A stretch of 9,182 nt of DNA, taken from contig CAZZLQ010000071.1 of the NCBI GenBank assembly GCA_964655245.1, forward strand, positions 1 through 9,182. The letters run 5' to 3'. The DNA is from JBEIHI01 sp964655245. GTDB taxonomy: Bacteria; Bdellovibrionota; UBA2394. The stretch's first letter is position 1; every line of letters begins with the position of its first letter. The translations under genes and the position numbers were made by a program. The notes beneath the pieces were generated by a model. That model saw nothing but the letters and a program-made list of their open reading frames with translations. It had not been told where the DNA came from and did no database searches. Of this stretch, positions 1 through 6,929 are shown one piece after another.

Positions 1-1880
1 ATAGGCTTCCCCTCTTCGTCTGTTGCACGACATTTTCGACCAGGGCAAACAATCTCATAGAGGCTTAAGAATGAAACTTCAGGAGCGATCAAAGACCTAA
101 GTTGAGAGTCTAGCAACAGCTGCTCTTTTGAAACTTCGAACTCGTTAACACTAAAGCCCGGAAAACGATCTCTGAAGAAAATAGACTCTCCCCTCTTGTG
201 AAAAGCGAGAATCACCGATGGACTAAACGAATCATGAGCCGGGTTATCCCCTATAACCACAACTCGAACCTTCGATGAAAGGCGCCTCAGAAATACAGTG
301 AAGCTATCAAGGGCTTCCGCTTGTCCCTCGCCCCGTCGGAAGAAGAGCCTCTCATTGCCTTTCAAAAAATAGAAGTTGTAATGGTCGCCAAGATCCGGCG
401 TTGAGCGAGTTTGAGTGATAAAGTAACAGTTGAAACAGGCGGCAATGACAATCGTCTTCACTGTTGTCTCAACTCTCAACACCTCATCCAAACGATCGAA
501 CAAATTGAAGCAGTGCGGATGTAAATCGTCCAAGAGATCAGGAATCGGGGGACAGCCCCCACCACTGAGGAAACCAATATTTTTTCCAGACGCCCCATAT
601 TGCTCCGAAAGCGGAGCAAATTGTTCGGCATGGGAATCTCCAAAAAACAATATATCGATCGGCCTACTGACATCAGCCTTGTAAAAGCCCTCGATAGAAG
701 TTTTTGAAAGGCTACCAGGGTGGCGCCAGTCATTGATCGCCTCGCTGAAATGCGAAAGATGCTCAGAGAAGCCCTGCCGAAAATGTCCGATAGCGCCCAA
801 GGAAAAGAAGATAAAGATTCCAGCACCTGAGAACAAAAACACTGTTCTCCTACTAAACCCGTGAGCCCTCCTAAATGGAGCTTCTACAAATTTCAGACTT
901 AGCCATGACAAAACAAAGGTTAAAACAATCAGAGCAAAACTTACCTTTAGCTCAAGCTCGCCAAAAACACAGGTCCGAGCGAATGCGAACAACGGTTGAT
1001 GCCAAAGATACGCGCTGTAACTCATCAAACCGACCGTTACTAACAACCTATTTCCAAGAAGGCGTCCGACCATGGTTTTTTGGCTTGCAAACAAAATGAT
1101 GAGAAATGTGCCCATCGTGGGAACAAGAGCGTAAAATCCAGGAAAAGGAGTGGCCTTACTGAAGTCAAAGACAGCGTAGAGGATGAGAAGGAGGCCCAAG
1201 CTCGCACCAATCTCAGCCAAAGGCTTGTTATTGTGTTCGCGCTTAGCTCTCAAAAGATAAAGCGCTGCGAATGAACCAATCAACAACTCCCAACCGCGAG
1301 TGGGAAGAAGAAAGAATGCAGCTGCCGGCTTTGCAATCGAGGCCCACTGTGCCAACCCAAGACTAGCGAAGAGCAAAACCGCCGAAGAAAAAACAAGGCA
1401 TCGCTTACTGACCCGCCACGTCAGAACGAGAAACACGGGGAAAATCAGATAAAACTGCTCCTCAACGGCAAGACTCCATGTATGCAGGAGAGGTTTTAGC
1501 TCGGCAACAGTATCGAAATAACCACTCTCCCGCCAAAATAGAATGTTCGACGAAAACAAAGACACTGCGGCTAAACTTTCGGAAAAATCCTTCAGCTCAA
1601 GGGGCAGTAACAAGAGCCAAGCAAAGGGTATACAAAGAGCCATCACAACAAACAAAGCGGGAAGAATGCGTCTGGCTCTTCTTTCGTAAAAGCTGACTAT
1701 CGAAAACTTGTCCTGCTCAAGCTCACTCAGAATGATGCTCGTTATCAAGTATCCGCTGATGACAAAAAAAACATCGACCCCGGCAAATCCCCCTTGAAAC
1801 AGATCGAAGCCGGCATGAAACAGGATTACGGGGAGCACTGCGAGAGCTCGAAGCCCATCGATTTCTCGTCTGTAGACCAT
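1..1880 (-). CDS. OafA/YrhL-type acyltransferase with C-terminal SGNH domain (3' end beyond left edge)
   Basis: This is an integral inner-membrane acyltransferase 3 family protein that probably adds acetyl or another acyl group to a cell-surface polysaccharide (O-antigen, capsule or peptidoglycan-linked glycan); the substrate is not readable. I translated the minus strand from 1880 and found 626 uninterrupted codons. Residues 1-340 are the acyltransferase domain: DGLRA at 8-12, the family histidine H22, VDVFFVISGYLI at 35-46, an arginine cluster ERRARR at 66-71, PLLHTWSLAVEEQ at 130-142, YLWHQP at 291-296, and about ten hydrophobic segments. A further hydrophobic segment (about 347-365) leads to the SGNH domain, with the GDSH nucleophile block at 414-417 (Ser416). 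The expected Asp-x-x-His block would lie just past the left edge, so the gene is cut and not visibly broken. An in-frame TAA at 1896-1898 leaves the ATG at 1878-1880 as the first start; no good Shine-Dalgarno precedes it. It lies 79 nt downstream of guaA in the same direction and could be read through from it. Confidence 0.93.
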   Translation of the reverse strand, partial: MVYRREIDGLRALAVLPVILFHAGFDLFQGGFAGVDVFFVISGYLITSIILSELEQDKFSIVSFYERRARRILPALFVVMALCIPFAWLLLLPLELKDFSESLAAVSLFSSNILFWRESGYFDTVAELKPLLHTWSLAVEEQFYLIFPVFLVLTWRVSKRCLVFSSAVLLFASLGLAQWASIAKPAAAFFLLPTRGWELLIGSFAALYLLRAKREHNNKPLAEIGASLGLLLILYAVFDFSKATPFPGFYALVPTMGTFLIILFASQKTMVGRLLGNRLLVTVGLMSYSAYLWHQPLFAFARTCVFGELELKVSFALIVLTFVLSWLSLKFVEAPFRRAHGFSRRTVFLFSGAGIFIFFSLGAIGHFRQGFSEHLSHFSEAINDWRHPGSLSKTSIEGFYKADVSRPIDILFFGDSHAEQFAPLSEQYGASGKNIGFLSGGGCPPIPDLLDDLHPHCFNLFDRLDEVLRVETTVKTIVIAACFNCYFITQTRSTPDLGDHYNFYFLKGNERLFFRRGEGQAEALDSFTVFLRRLSSKVRVVVIGDNPAHDSFSPSVILAFHKRGESIFFRDRFPGFSVNEFEVSKEQLLLDSQLRSLIAPEVSFLSLYEIVCPGRKCRATDEEGKP

Positions 1881-1959
1881 AGAGACGCTTACGAATTAAG
1901 TTTAGGCCCCTCTGATAAGCAAGAGTTTTCACGAAATGAGGATCAACCCCCGATCGAGA
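1881..1959 (-). other. Spacer between guaA and the acyltransferase gene
   Basis: These 79 nt hold no convincing hairpin plus T-run, so no terminator for guaA is visible. No clear promoter or Shine-Dalgarno is visible for the acyltransferase; TTGCTT and TTAATT with a 17-nt spacer are only three-of-six matches each. Confidence 0.4.
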
Positions 1960-3489
1960 TCACTCCCACTCGATGGTCGAGGGCGGCTTTGATGAGATAT
2001 CGAACACGACTCGGTTGAACCCGCGGACTTCATTAATGATGGTCGCCGAAATTTTTTCGAGAACTTCCGTTGGTAAAGCTGCAATATGAGCAGTCATGCC
2101 ATCCTCAGAGTGAACGCAGCGAACGGCGACCAGATCCTCATAAGTTCGCTGGTCTCCCATCACTCCCACGGACTGAATGGGCAAATACACACAAAAGCTT
2201 TGCCATAGCTTCTCATACCAACCGGTTTCCTTGAGAATTTTTTGGAGACGAGCGTCGGCCTCTCTCAACAGTGAAAGACGAGCTCCCGTCACCTCACCCA
2301 TCACTCGAATCGCAAGACCGGGTCCTGGAAATGGATGTCTCCAAACAAACTCTCGAGGCATTCCCAAAAATTCTCCCAGTCGACGAGCCTCATCTTTGAA
2401 CAGATCTCGCAGTGGTTCCACCAACTCAAACGGCAAGCGCTCGGGAAGACCTCCCACATTGTGATGGCTTTTGATCATCACCGAGGGCCCACCATGAAAG
2501 CTCACACTCTCGATGACATCGGGATAAAGCGTGCCCTGCGCCAAGAACTTAATATCTTGAAGCCGCTTGGCCTCTCGCTCGAAAACCTCGATGAACAAAC
2601 GCCCGATGATTTTTCGCTTTTGTTCAGGATCAACAACGCCCTTCAAGCCGCTCAAGAATTCCTCTGAGGCATCCACAATCTTGATTGGGAAATGAAACTT
2701 TTGATCAAACAAGTCTCTTAGCTGAGTGAGCTCATCTTTTCTAAGCAAGCCAGTGTCCACACAGAGACAGTCCACCTGCCCAGGAAAAATTTTGTTCAAA
2801 ATCACCGCGACAACAGATGAGTCAACGCCGCCACTTAATGCGCATAGAATACGTCCCCCTTTGACTTGAGCTCTTAAGCGCGATTCCAGATCATCCAAAA
2901 TATTTTTTGCCTGCCAATCAAATTTGAAGCGGCATCCAAGCAAGAACTTCCTGAGAATCTCAAGTCCTTGAGGTGTGTGATGAACCTCCGGGTGAAACTG
3001 AAGGCCATAAATCGATTTCGATTCATGCTCCATCGCAGCCATCACGCCGCGCTTAGTCGATGCACAAGCTCGAAAGCCTGGGGGCAGTCGATCGACATGA
3101 TCCCCATGACTCATCAGGACATCAAGACTCGCATTGAGACCCGCAAAGAGTCGCCCTTGTGTGATGCGAATCGATTCAACTCCGTACTCTCGAGAAACGC
3201 CCGGCGAAACCTTGCCACCCAGAGACTGGGCGATCCACTGCATCCCATAACAAATACCCAAAACAGGAACCTCAATCTCGAGGATAGAAAAAGAAAGGGA
3301 CGGGGCGTTTTCGTCCGAAACACTGGCAGGTCCGCCCGACAAAATGATTCCTTTGGGCTTACGGGCCTGAATTTCAGAGAGAGAAATTTTGGGAGTCACC
3401 ACTTCAGATCGAACGCCTAGCTCGCGCAACTTGCGTGCAATGAGCTGGGTGTATTGGCTTCCAAAATCAATGATGAGACAAACTTCCAT
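1960..3489 (-). CDS. guaA: GMP synthase (glutamine-hydrolysing)
   Basis: This enzyme converts XMP to GMP using ATP and glutamine, the last step of de novo guanine nucleotide synthesis, in the cytoplasm. The 509 residues match the usual bacterial length (about 510-525). The N-terminal class I glutamine amidotransferase domain covers roughly residues 3-190, with the nucleophile elbow GICYGMQ (Cys80) and the completing histidine and glutamate in FHPEV (His166, Glu168). The ATP pyrophosphatase domain follows, with the PP-loop SGGVDS at 219-224. The C-terminal dimerisation domain ends in the family-typical PPSTIEWE. The start is supported by AAGGA at 3494-3498, which overlaps the guaB stop codon, and by the typical N-terminus (CLIIDFGSQYTQLIAR). 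It is the second gene after guaB, with only 7 nt between stop and start, so the two are surely co-transcribed and probably translationally coupled. All the catalytic residues I looked for are present. Confidence 0.98.
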   Translation of the reverse strand: MEVCLIIDFGSQYTQLIARKLRELGVRSEVVTPKISLSEIQARKPKGIILSGGPASVSDENAPSLSFSILEIEVPVLGICYGMQWIAQSLGGKVSPGVSREYGVESIRITQGRLFAGLNASLDVLMSHGDHVDRLPPGFRACASTKRGVMAAMEHESKSIYGLQFHPEVHHTPQGLEILRKFLLGCRFKFDWQAKNILDDLESRLRAQVKGGRILCALSGGVDSSVVAVILNKIFPGQVDCLCVDTGLLRKDELTQLRDLFDQKFHFPIKIVDASEEFLSGLKGVVDPEQKRKIIGRLFIEVFEREAKRLQDIKFLAQGTLYPDVIESVSFHGGPSVMIKSHHNVGGLPERLPFELVEPLRDLFKDEARRLGEFLGMPREFVWRHPFPGPGLAIRVMGEVTGARLSLLREADARLQKILKETGWYEKLWQSFCVYLPIQSVGVMGDQRTYEDLVAVRCVHSEDGMTAHIAALPTEVLEKISATIINEVRGFNRVVFDISSKPPSTIEWE

Positions 3490-3493
3490 AAGT

Positions 3494-3498
3494 TCCTT
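3494..3498 (-). promoter_or_regulatory. guaA ribosome binding site overlapping guaB stop
   Basis: On the minus strand AAGGA lies 4 nt before the guaA ATG and shares two bases with the guaB TAA stop (3497-3499). The arrangement suggests that ribosomes finishing guaB help start guaA. Confidence 0.75.
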
Positions 3499-4969
3499 AG
3501 CTCAACTGATAATTGGGCGCTTCTTTGGTAATGATCACATCGTGAACATGAGACTCCTTGAGTCCTGCCGAAGTAATTCGCACAAACTGCGCCTTTTCCT
3601 GCAGTTCTTTGATTGTGAGAGCTCCGCAGTAGCCCATCCCAGCTCTGATGCCGCCGATCAATTGATAAATCACAGCTGAAACACTGCCTCGATGAGGAAC
3701 TCGTCCAACAATCCCCTCAGGAACTAGCTTCGATTCGAGCAACAAATCATCCGCAAGATGCTGCTGGAAGTAGCGATCTTTCGAGCCCTCTCGCATGGCT
3801 TCAATACTTCCCATTCCTCGATGCTCTTTATACGAACGCCCTTGGAACAGAATGATCTCTCCGGGGCTTTCGTCGGTACCTGCGAGCAATGATCCGATCA
3901 TGACGGATGAAGCTCCGGCAGCAAGTGCTTTGACAATATCGCCTGAGTACTTGATCCCACCATCAGCAATCAATGGCGTTCCCGATTTGGCAGCGACTCG
4001 CGCACACTCCATGATTGCCGAAAGCTGAGGAACTCCAACGCCAGAGACAATTCGAGTGGTACAAATACTGCCCGGGCCAATCCCGACTTTCACAGCATCG
4101 GCACCGGCATCGATCAAAGCCTTCGCACCATCTCCGGTGCCCACATTTCCTGCCACCACGGGGACCTTGGGATAAAGTTTCTTAAGCGAGGTCAACACCT
4201 CATGAACTTTTTTGGAGTGACCATGAGCTGTGTCTAAAAACAAAACATCCACACCCGACTCCACTAACAGAGCAGCACGCTCTTGAGTGTCGGCTGAGGT
4301 GCCAATGGCGGCCCCCACCCGCAAACTTCCTCGAACGTCTTTTGTGGCATGAGGATAGCGAGCAGTCTTCTCAAGGTCCTTGATCGTCACCAATCCCTTC
4401 AGCCGTACTTTGCTATCCACGACGAGGAGCTTTTCGATTCGATGCTGCCGAAATAGCTCGCGGCACGACTCCATATCAGCGCCCTCACTCACCGTCACAA
4501 GCTTCGTCGTCATTCGCTCAGAAACAGGTCGATTCAGATCCTGAACAAAGCGAAGATCACGATTCGTTAGGATCCCAACACAACGATCTTCTTCCACAAC
4601 AGGCAAACCCGAAATGCCATTTCGATCCATCAACAGCTTTGCAGACTGAAGAGTTTCCCGCGGACCAATGGTGATGGGATTGACGACCATTCCACTTTCA
4701 AACTTCTTCACTCGCTTCACTTCGGAGGCTTGATTTTGAGGGCTCATGTTTTTGTGAATTACGCCCAAACCACCCTCTTGTGCGCATCGGATCGCCATCT
4801 TGGATTCGGTCACTGTGTCCATTGCCGCAGAGAGAAGAGGGACATTGAGGGAGATATCCTTGGTCAGCTGACTTTTCAGTTGAGCTTCTTGCGGCAAAAC
4901 GGAACTTTCGTTGGGCAAGAGCAAGACATCGTCAAAGGTTAAACTTTCTGGGATCTGTTTTTCTTTCAT
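3497..4969 (-). CDS. guaB: Inosine-5'-monophosphate dehydrogenase (with CBS pair)
   Basis: It oxidises IMP to XMP with NAD+, the rate-limiting step of GMP synthesis, as a cytoplasmic tetramer or octamer. The 490 residues match the normal length. The TIM-barrel core opens with ESLTFDDVLLLPN (residues 8-20) and is interrupted by a CBS-domain pair at roughly 92-205, the usual site for allosteric purine-nucleotide control. Catalytic features: the Cys303 loop (GPGSICTTR, 298-306), the cofactor-side LDTAHGH (245-251), ADGGIKYSGD (335-344), and the mobile-flap Arg-Tyr pair R399-Y400 in GSKDRYFQ. The ATG at 4967-4969 is fixed by a strong Shine-Dalgarno GGAGGTG at 4975-4981. It is the first gene of the guaB-guaA operon and diverges from the 5009 gene across a 39-nt gap. 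Nothing in it looks damaged. Confidence 0.98.
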   Translation of the reverse strand: MKEKQIPESLTFDDVLLLPNESSVLPQEAQLKSQLTKDISLNVPLLSAAMDTVTESKMAIRCAQEGGLGVIHKNMSPQNQASEVKRVKKFESGMVVNPITIGPRETLQSAKLLMDRNGISGLPVVEEDRCVGILTNRDLRFVQDLNRPVSERMTTKLVTVSEGADMESCRELFRQHRIEKLLVVDSKVRLKGLVTIKDLEKTARYPHATKDVRGSLRVGAAIGTSADTQERAALLVESGVDVLFLDTAHGHSKKVHEVLTSLKKLYPKVPVVAGNVGTGDGAKALIDAGADAVKVGIGPGSICTTRIVSGVGVPQLSAIMECARVAAKSGTPLIADGGIKYSGDIVKALAAGASSVMIGSLLAGTDESPGEIILFQGRSYKEHRGMGSIEAMREGSKDRYFQQHLADDLLLESKLVPEGIVGRVPHRGSVSAVIYQLIGGIRAGMGYCGALTIKELQEKAQFVRITSAGLKESHVHDVIITKEAPNYQLS

Positions 4970-5008
4970 AGACGCACCTCCGATTTCTCGAATACCCTTA
5001 TATTTAAG
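4970..5008. promoter_or_regulatory. Divergent guaB / 5009-gene control region
   Basis: Only 39 nt separate the two divergent start codons, so both promoters must overlap here or reach into the coding regions. On the minus strand TATAAG (4997-5002) matches five of six bases of a -10 box and would give guaB a leader of about 20 nt carrying its Shine-Dalgarno; no good -35 box lies 17 nt upstream. On the plus strand TATATT (4999-5004) matches five of six bases as a -10 box, also without a clear -35. The two overlap within a nearly symmetric AT-rich element, CCTTATATTTAAGG (4995-5008). The promoter assignment is an inference from sequence only. Confidence 0.4.
4975..4981 (-). promoter_or_regulatory. 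guaB ribosome binding site
   Basis: GGAGGTG on the minus strand, 5 nt before the ATG at 4969, is a near-perfect Shine-Dalgarno sequence and decides the guaB start. Confidence 0.85.
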
Positions 5009-5818
5009 GTGAAGGAGCTTTTTTCTCTACTCCTTTTAGTTGCGGAGTCGAATTCTTCGGTGGTTAGCGCGCCGGAGATTATCGACACCTCTGCTCTTGA
5101 GCGGTGGCTTACCGGCTCGGTGTGGGGACTCCTTGGCCTAAATCTGTTAGCGCTCATTTTGTTCGTTCTCAGCATTTCGTCGCCTCAGGTGACAAAACTT
5201 AAGACTTTGATTCAATCCTGGATGGCGGAACGAGCTCGGCTTAAGGCCGAGGCGATGGCAGCCAAGGAAGCTGCTGCAAAAGAGGCCGCAGCCAAAGAAG
5301 AAGCGGCCAAGCTTGCTGCCGCCAGCGCTCCGGCAGTAACAGAGCAAGCCACGAAAGCCACTCCTGAAGCTACAGCCCAGTCCGCCCCCATCGAAGCGCC
5401 GCCTCCTCCACCAGCCGAAACCGATAGCGCTCAAACTCCTACATCCGAGAGCTCAACAACAACTCCCGTTGATGCTTCACCCGCTCCCGAGAGTCTTCAG
5501 GAAGAGACAGAAGAATTGGAAGCGAGTTCCCAAGAAGCTTCAAGTCAAGAACAAACTCAACCAGCTCCCACTTCAGAGATTCCACCCCCACCTCAACCAT
5601 TGCCAGAACCCAAGGTTTCTGGTGAAAAAAAAGAAGCTGGGGACACGATGACTTTCGAATCGAAACAAGATTTTGAAAAAGCTCTCAATGAATTTCTCTC
5701 ATCTCCATCGGAACAAACAGAAGAGCTTCCTATTTTTGATACGAAGACTTTGGATGAGTCCCTTCAGTGGACACCTGAATCAGCAACCAAGGATCGAACG
5801 AAGGAGGATCCATCGTAA
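5009..5818 (+). CDS. Membrane-anchored protein with EAAAK-type helix and disordered acidic/proline-rich tail
   Basis: I do not recognise this 269-residue protein. A short hydrophobic N-terminus (about residues 4-12) is followed by one transmembrane segment (about 38-57). The basic residues just after it (K63, K65, R75, R77, K79) predict that the remainder is cytoplasmic. Residues 72-107 form a probable long charged helix with KEAAAKEAAAKEEAAK repeats at 86-101. Residues 108-212 are low-complexity and rich in Ala, Pro, Thr, Ser and Glu, so probably disordered, with proline runs at 131-135 and 192-195. A more ordered acidic C-terminus follows (DFEKALNEFL, 221-230). The start is uncertain: the GTG at 5009 has no good Shine-Dalgarno, and a second GTG at 5060 (residue 18) follows GGAG at 5044-5047. 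It overlaps holA by one base (TAATG), so it is very likely co-expressed. The layout recalls TonB-like or scaffold proteins, but no such domain is visible. Confidence 0.83.
   Translation: MKELFSLLLLVAESNSSVVSAPEIIDTSALERWLTGSVWGLLGLNLLALILFVLSISSPQVTKLKTLIQSWMAERARLKAEAMAAKEAAAKEAAAKEEAAKLAAASAPAVTEQATKATPEATAQSAPIEAPPPPPAETDSAQTPTSESSTTTPVDASPAPESLQEETEELEASSQEASSQEQTQPAPTSEIPPPPQPLPEPKVSGEKKEAGDTMTFESKQDFEKALNEFLSSPSEQTEELPIFDTKTLDESLQWTPESATKDRTKEDPS
5801..5807 (+). promoter_or_regulatory. holA ribosome binding site inside the upstream gene
   Basis: AAGGAGG lies within the last codons of the upstream gene, 10 nt before the ATG at 5818. It supports that start over any later one. Confidence 0.75.
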
Positions 5819-6648
5819 TGGGATCCAAGGGTTGCATTTGGGCACGCATTCCCGCTGAACAGCCATGGGCTGAATGGTGGCCCGAGGTTTGCTCGCAATT
5901 GAAGATTTCAGATCAGATTCATGTTGAGAAGGTTCAGAGCTCTGAAATGCACTGGTCTCGGCTCTTGGATTCCGCCAAAACTTTGAGCTTGTTTGCAAAG
6001 CAAAAGGCGATTGTCATTTTTGATGCTGATAAGGCGATTAAATCAGACAAGAATTCTGCTCGCTGGATTGAAGAGCTTCAGCAAGGACCTCACTGGATTG
6101 TTCTTCACTCGAGCCAACCCTGTCCTAAGTCGTTGTCTCTCAAAGTTTGGGAAAGCCCTAAATTCAACGAAACATTGGACGATGATAAAGCATCATTTCG
6201 GTGGATTGATCATTTGCACAACGGTCAGCTTTCTGCGGCTCTGGTTTCTATGGAGACCGCCCTGTCTTCCGGGCAACATCCTCTCGCACTCTTGCAACTA
6301 GCCGCTCGAGATTTTCGATTGGGTCGATTGATTCACTATGCCAAGGAAAACCGTTTGGGCGAGTCTGAGCTCGTCTCAAAACTCAAAGTCTCGCCGTATA
6401 TGATTAAAAAATGGTTGTCGCGACCTCATCTGAAATCACGGCAATGGAATGCTATCTTTGAAAAACTTTGGAAGGCTGATTTAGATTTGAAAAGTGGAAA
6501 TGACGAGGTCTGGGTGCTTCGAAAGCTATCTCTCGATTTAAGCCATCTTGTCTCCCAAGACAGCCGCTCCCAGTCCTCTCGAAAAACGATTAAGAAGCCT
6601 TCGCCAACGCCCCAACCGCTGTGGCCAACCGTGCCATCTTTCGCTTAA
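5818..6648 (+). CDS. holA: DNA polymerase III delta subunit (clamp loader), short and divergent
   Basis: Delta is the clamp-loader subunit that opens the beta sliding clamp so that it can be placed on primed DNA at the replisome. The call rests on the C-terminal half: PLALLQLAARDFRLGRL (residues 155-171), followed by a region of the form LKVSPYMIKKWLSR and an ADLDLKSG-type element at about 221-228, which are typical of the family's middle and collar domains. The N-terminal third is weakly conserved but contains strand-like IVIFDADKAI (65-74) and HWIVLHSSQP, consistent with the AAA+-like fold. At 276 residues it is clearly shorter than the usual 330-345. The context supports the call, because holA commonly lies next to rpsT. 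It starts at the TAATG overlap with the preceding gene, and its last 19 codons plus stop lie antisense to the end of rpsT. What else it could be: another clamp-loader-like AAA+ protein, which is less likely. Confidence 0.78.
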   Translation: MGSKGCIWARIPAEQPWAEWWPEVCSQLKISDQIHVEKVQSSEMHWSRLLDSAKTLSLFAKQKAIVIFDADKAIKSDKNSARWIEELQQGPHWIVLHSSQPCPKSLSLKVWESPKFNETLDDDKASFRWIDHLHNGQLSAALVSMETALSSGQHPLALLQLAARDFRLGRLIHYAKENRLGESELVSKLKVSPYMIKKWLSRPHLKSRQWNAIFEKLWKADLDLKSGNDEVWVLRKLSLDLSHLVSQDSRSQSSRKTIKKPSPTPQPLWPTVPSFA

Positions 6649-6856
6649 TGGAATTGGGATGGAGTGTGCCCTTAGACTTTTGAATCGTGCTGAAAGCCAA
6701 TCGAAGAGCGACTTGCGCATCTTTCACATTCTTAGCCTCAACGGCGTCTCGGACTTTTCGTTCCGCGGACTTCACTTTGGACTTAACACTGTTGTTTCGG
6801 GCTTCGCGAACCAAAGCCTGTTTTGCTCGTTTTTCTGCAGATTTGTGATTTGCCAT
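6590..6856 (-). CDS. rpsT: 30S ribosomal protein S20
   Basis: S20 is a small basic helical protein that binds 16S rRNA and is added early in 30S assembly. The 88 residues match the family length (E. coli has 87). The start MANHKSAEKRAKQ is the family signature, and the rest is rich in Lys, Arg and Ala with the usual three-helix pattern, including LHPNSIKRKMARL in the C-terminal part. The reading frame stays open upstream to an ATG at 6931, but that extension is unlike S20 and would cover the promoter, so I chose the ATG at 6854-6856. No Shine-Dalgarno precedes it, and a promoter ends 9 nt upstream, so the mRNA may be leaderless. It converges on holA with a 59-bp overlap and diverges from murJ. 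Confidence 0.97.
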   Translation of the reverse strand: MANHKSAEKRAKQALVREARNNSVKSKVKSAERKVRDAVEAKNVKDAQVALRLAFSTIQKSKGTLHPNSIKRKMARLATAVGALAKAS

Positions 6857-6900
6857 GGTTTTCGATTGATAAACCGCCCCGCGCGAGCTGTCAATCAACC
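6857..6900. repeat. Interrupted inverted repeat across the rpsT promoter
   Basis: GATTGA (6864-6869) and TCAATC (6891-6896) form inverted arms 21 nt apart. The outer bases GGTT (6857-6860) and AACC (6897-6900) also pair if three bases bulge. The arms overlap the -10 and -35 boxes of the rpsT promoter. It could be an operator, or chance, since the arms are short. Confidence 0.3.
6866..6894 (-). promoter_or_regulatory. Putative sigma-70-type rpsT promoter
   Basis: On the minus strand a perfect -35 box TTGACA (6889-6894) is followed, after exactly 17 nt, by TATCAA (6866-6871), four of six matches to the -10 consensus. The GC-rich spacer would be typical of a growth-regulated ribosomal promoter. 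Transcription would start about 6-7 nt further on, near 6859-6860, only a few bases before the rpsT ATG at 6856. Confidence 0.65.
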
Positions 6901-6903
6901 AGG

Positions 6904-6919
6904 CCCCCGTTCGTGGGGG
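6904..6919 (+). other. GC hairpin with TTCG loop in the murJ leader
   Basis: CCCCC (6904-6908) and GGGGG (6915-6919) can pair, and an inner G-T wobble would leave a TTCG tetraloop. In RNA this is a stable small hairpin that ends about 10 nt before the murJ ATG. No T-run follows on either strand, so it is not an ordinary intrinsic terminator. It occupies the place where a Shine-Dalgarno would be expected and could limit murJ translation; this is an inference. Confidence 0.5.
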
Positions 6920-6929
6920 GGTCGAGCTC

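Noticed and set aside
476..826. Minus-strand open frame of 116 codons
   Set aside because: It lies wholly inside the acyltransferase in another frame; the true frame carries the GDSH motif and continuous homology.
1723..1932. Minus-strand open frame of 69 codons across the start of the acyltransferase
   Set aside because: It is an out-of-frame reading of the acyltransferase 5' end, Arg/Ser/Cys-rich and without a recognisable pattern. The long frame beginning at 1880 carries the family motifs.
2968..3420. Plus-strand open frame of 150 codons
   Set aside because: It is antisense to the glutaminase domain of guaA and reads as an Arg/Asn/Ser-rich shadow with no start signals.
5147..5434. Minus-strand Gly/Cys/Arg-rich open frame of 95 codons
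   Set aside because: It is the antisense of the Ala/Glu/Pro-rich coding region; its composition is explained by that low complexity.
6546..6563. Hairpin TGTCT/AGACA after the rpsT stop as an rpsT terminator
   Set aside because: The stem is only five pairs and no T-run follows on the minus strand, and the sequence is inside the holA coding region, so it is too weak to call a terminator.
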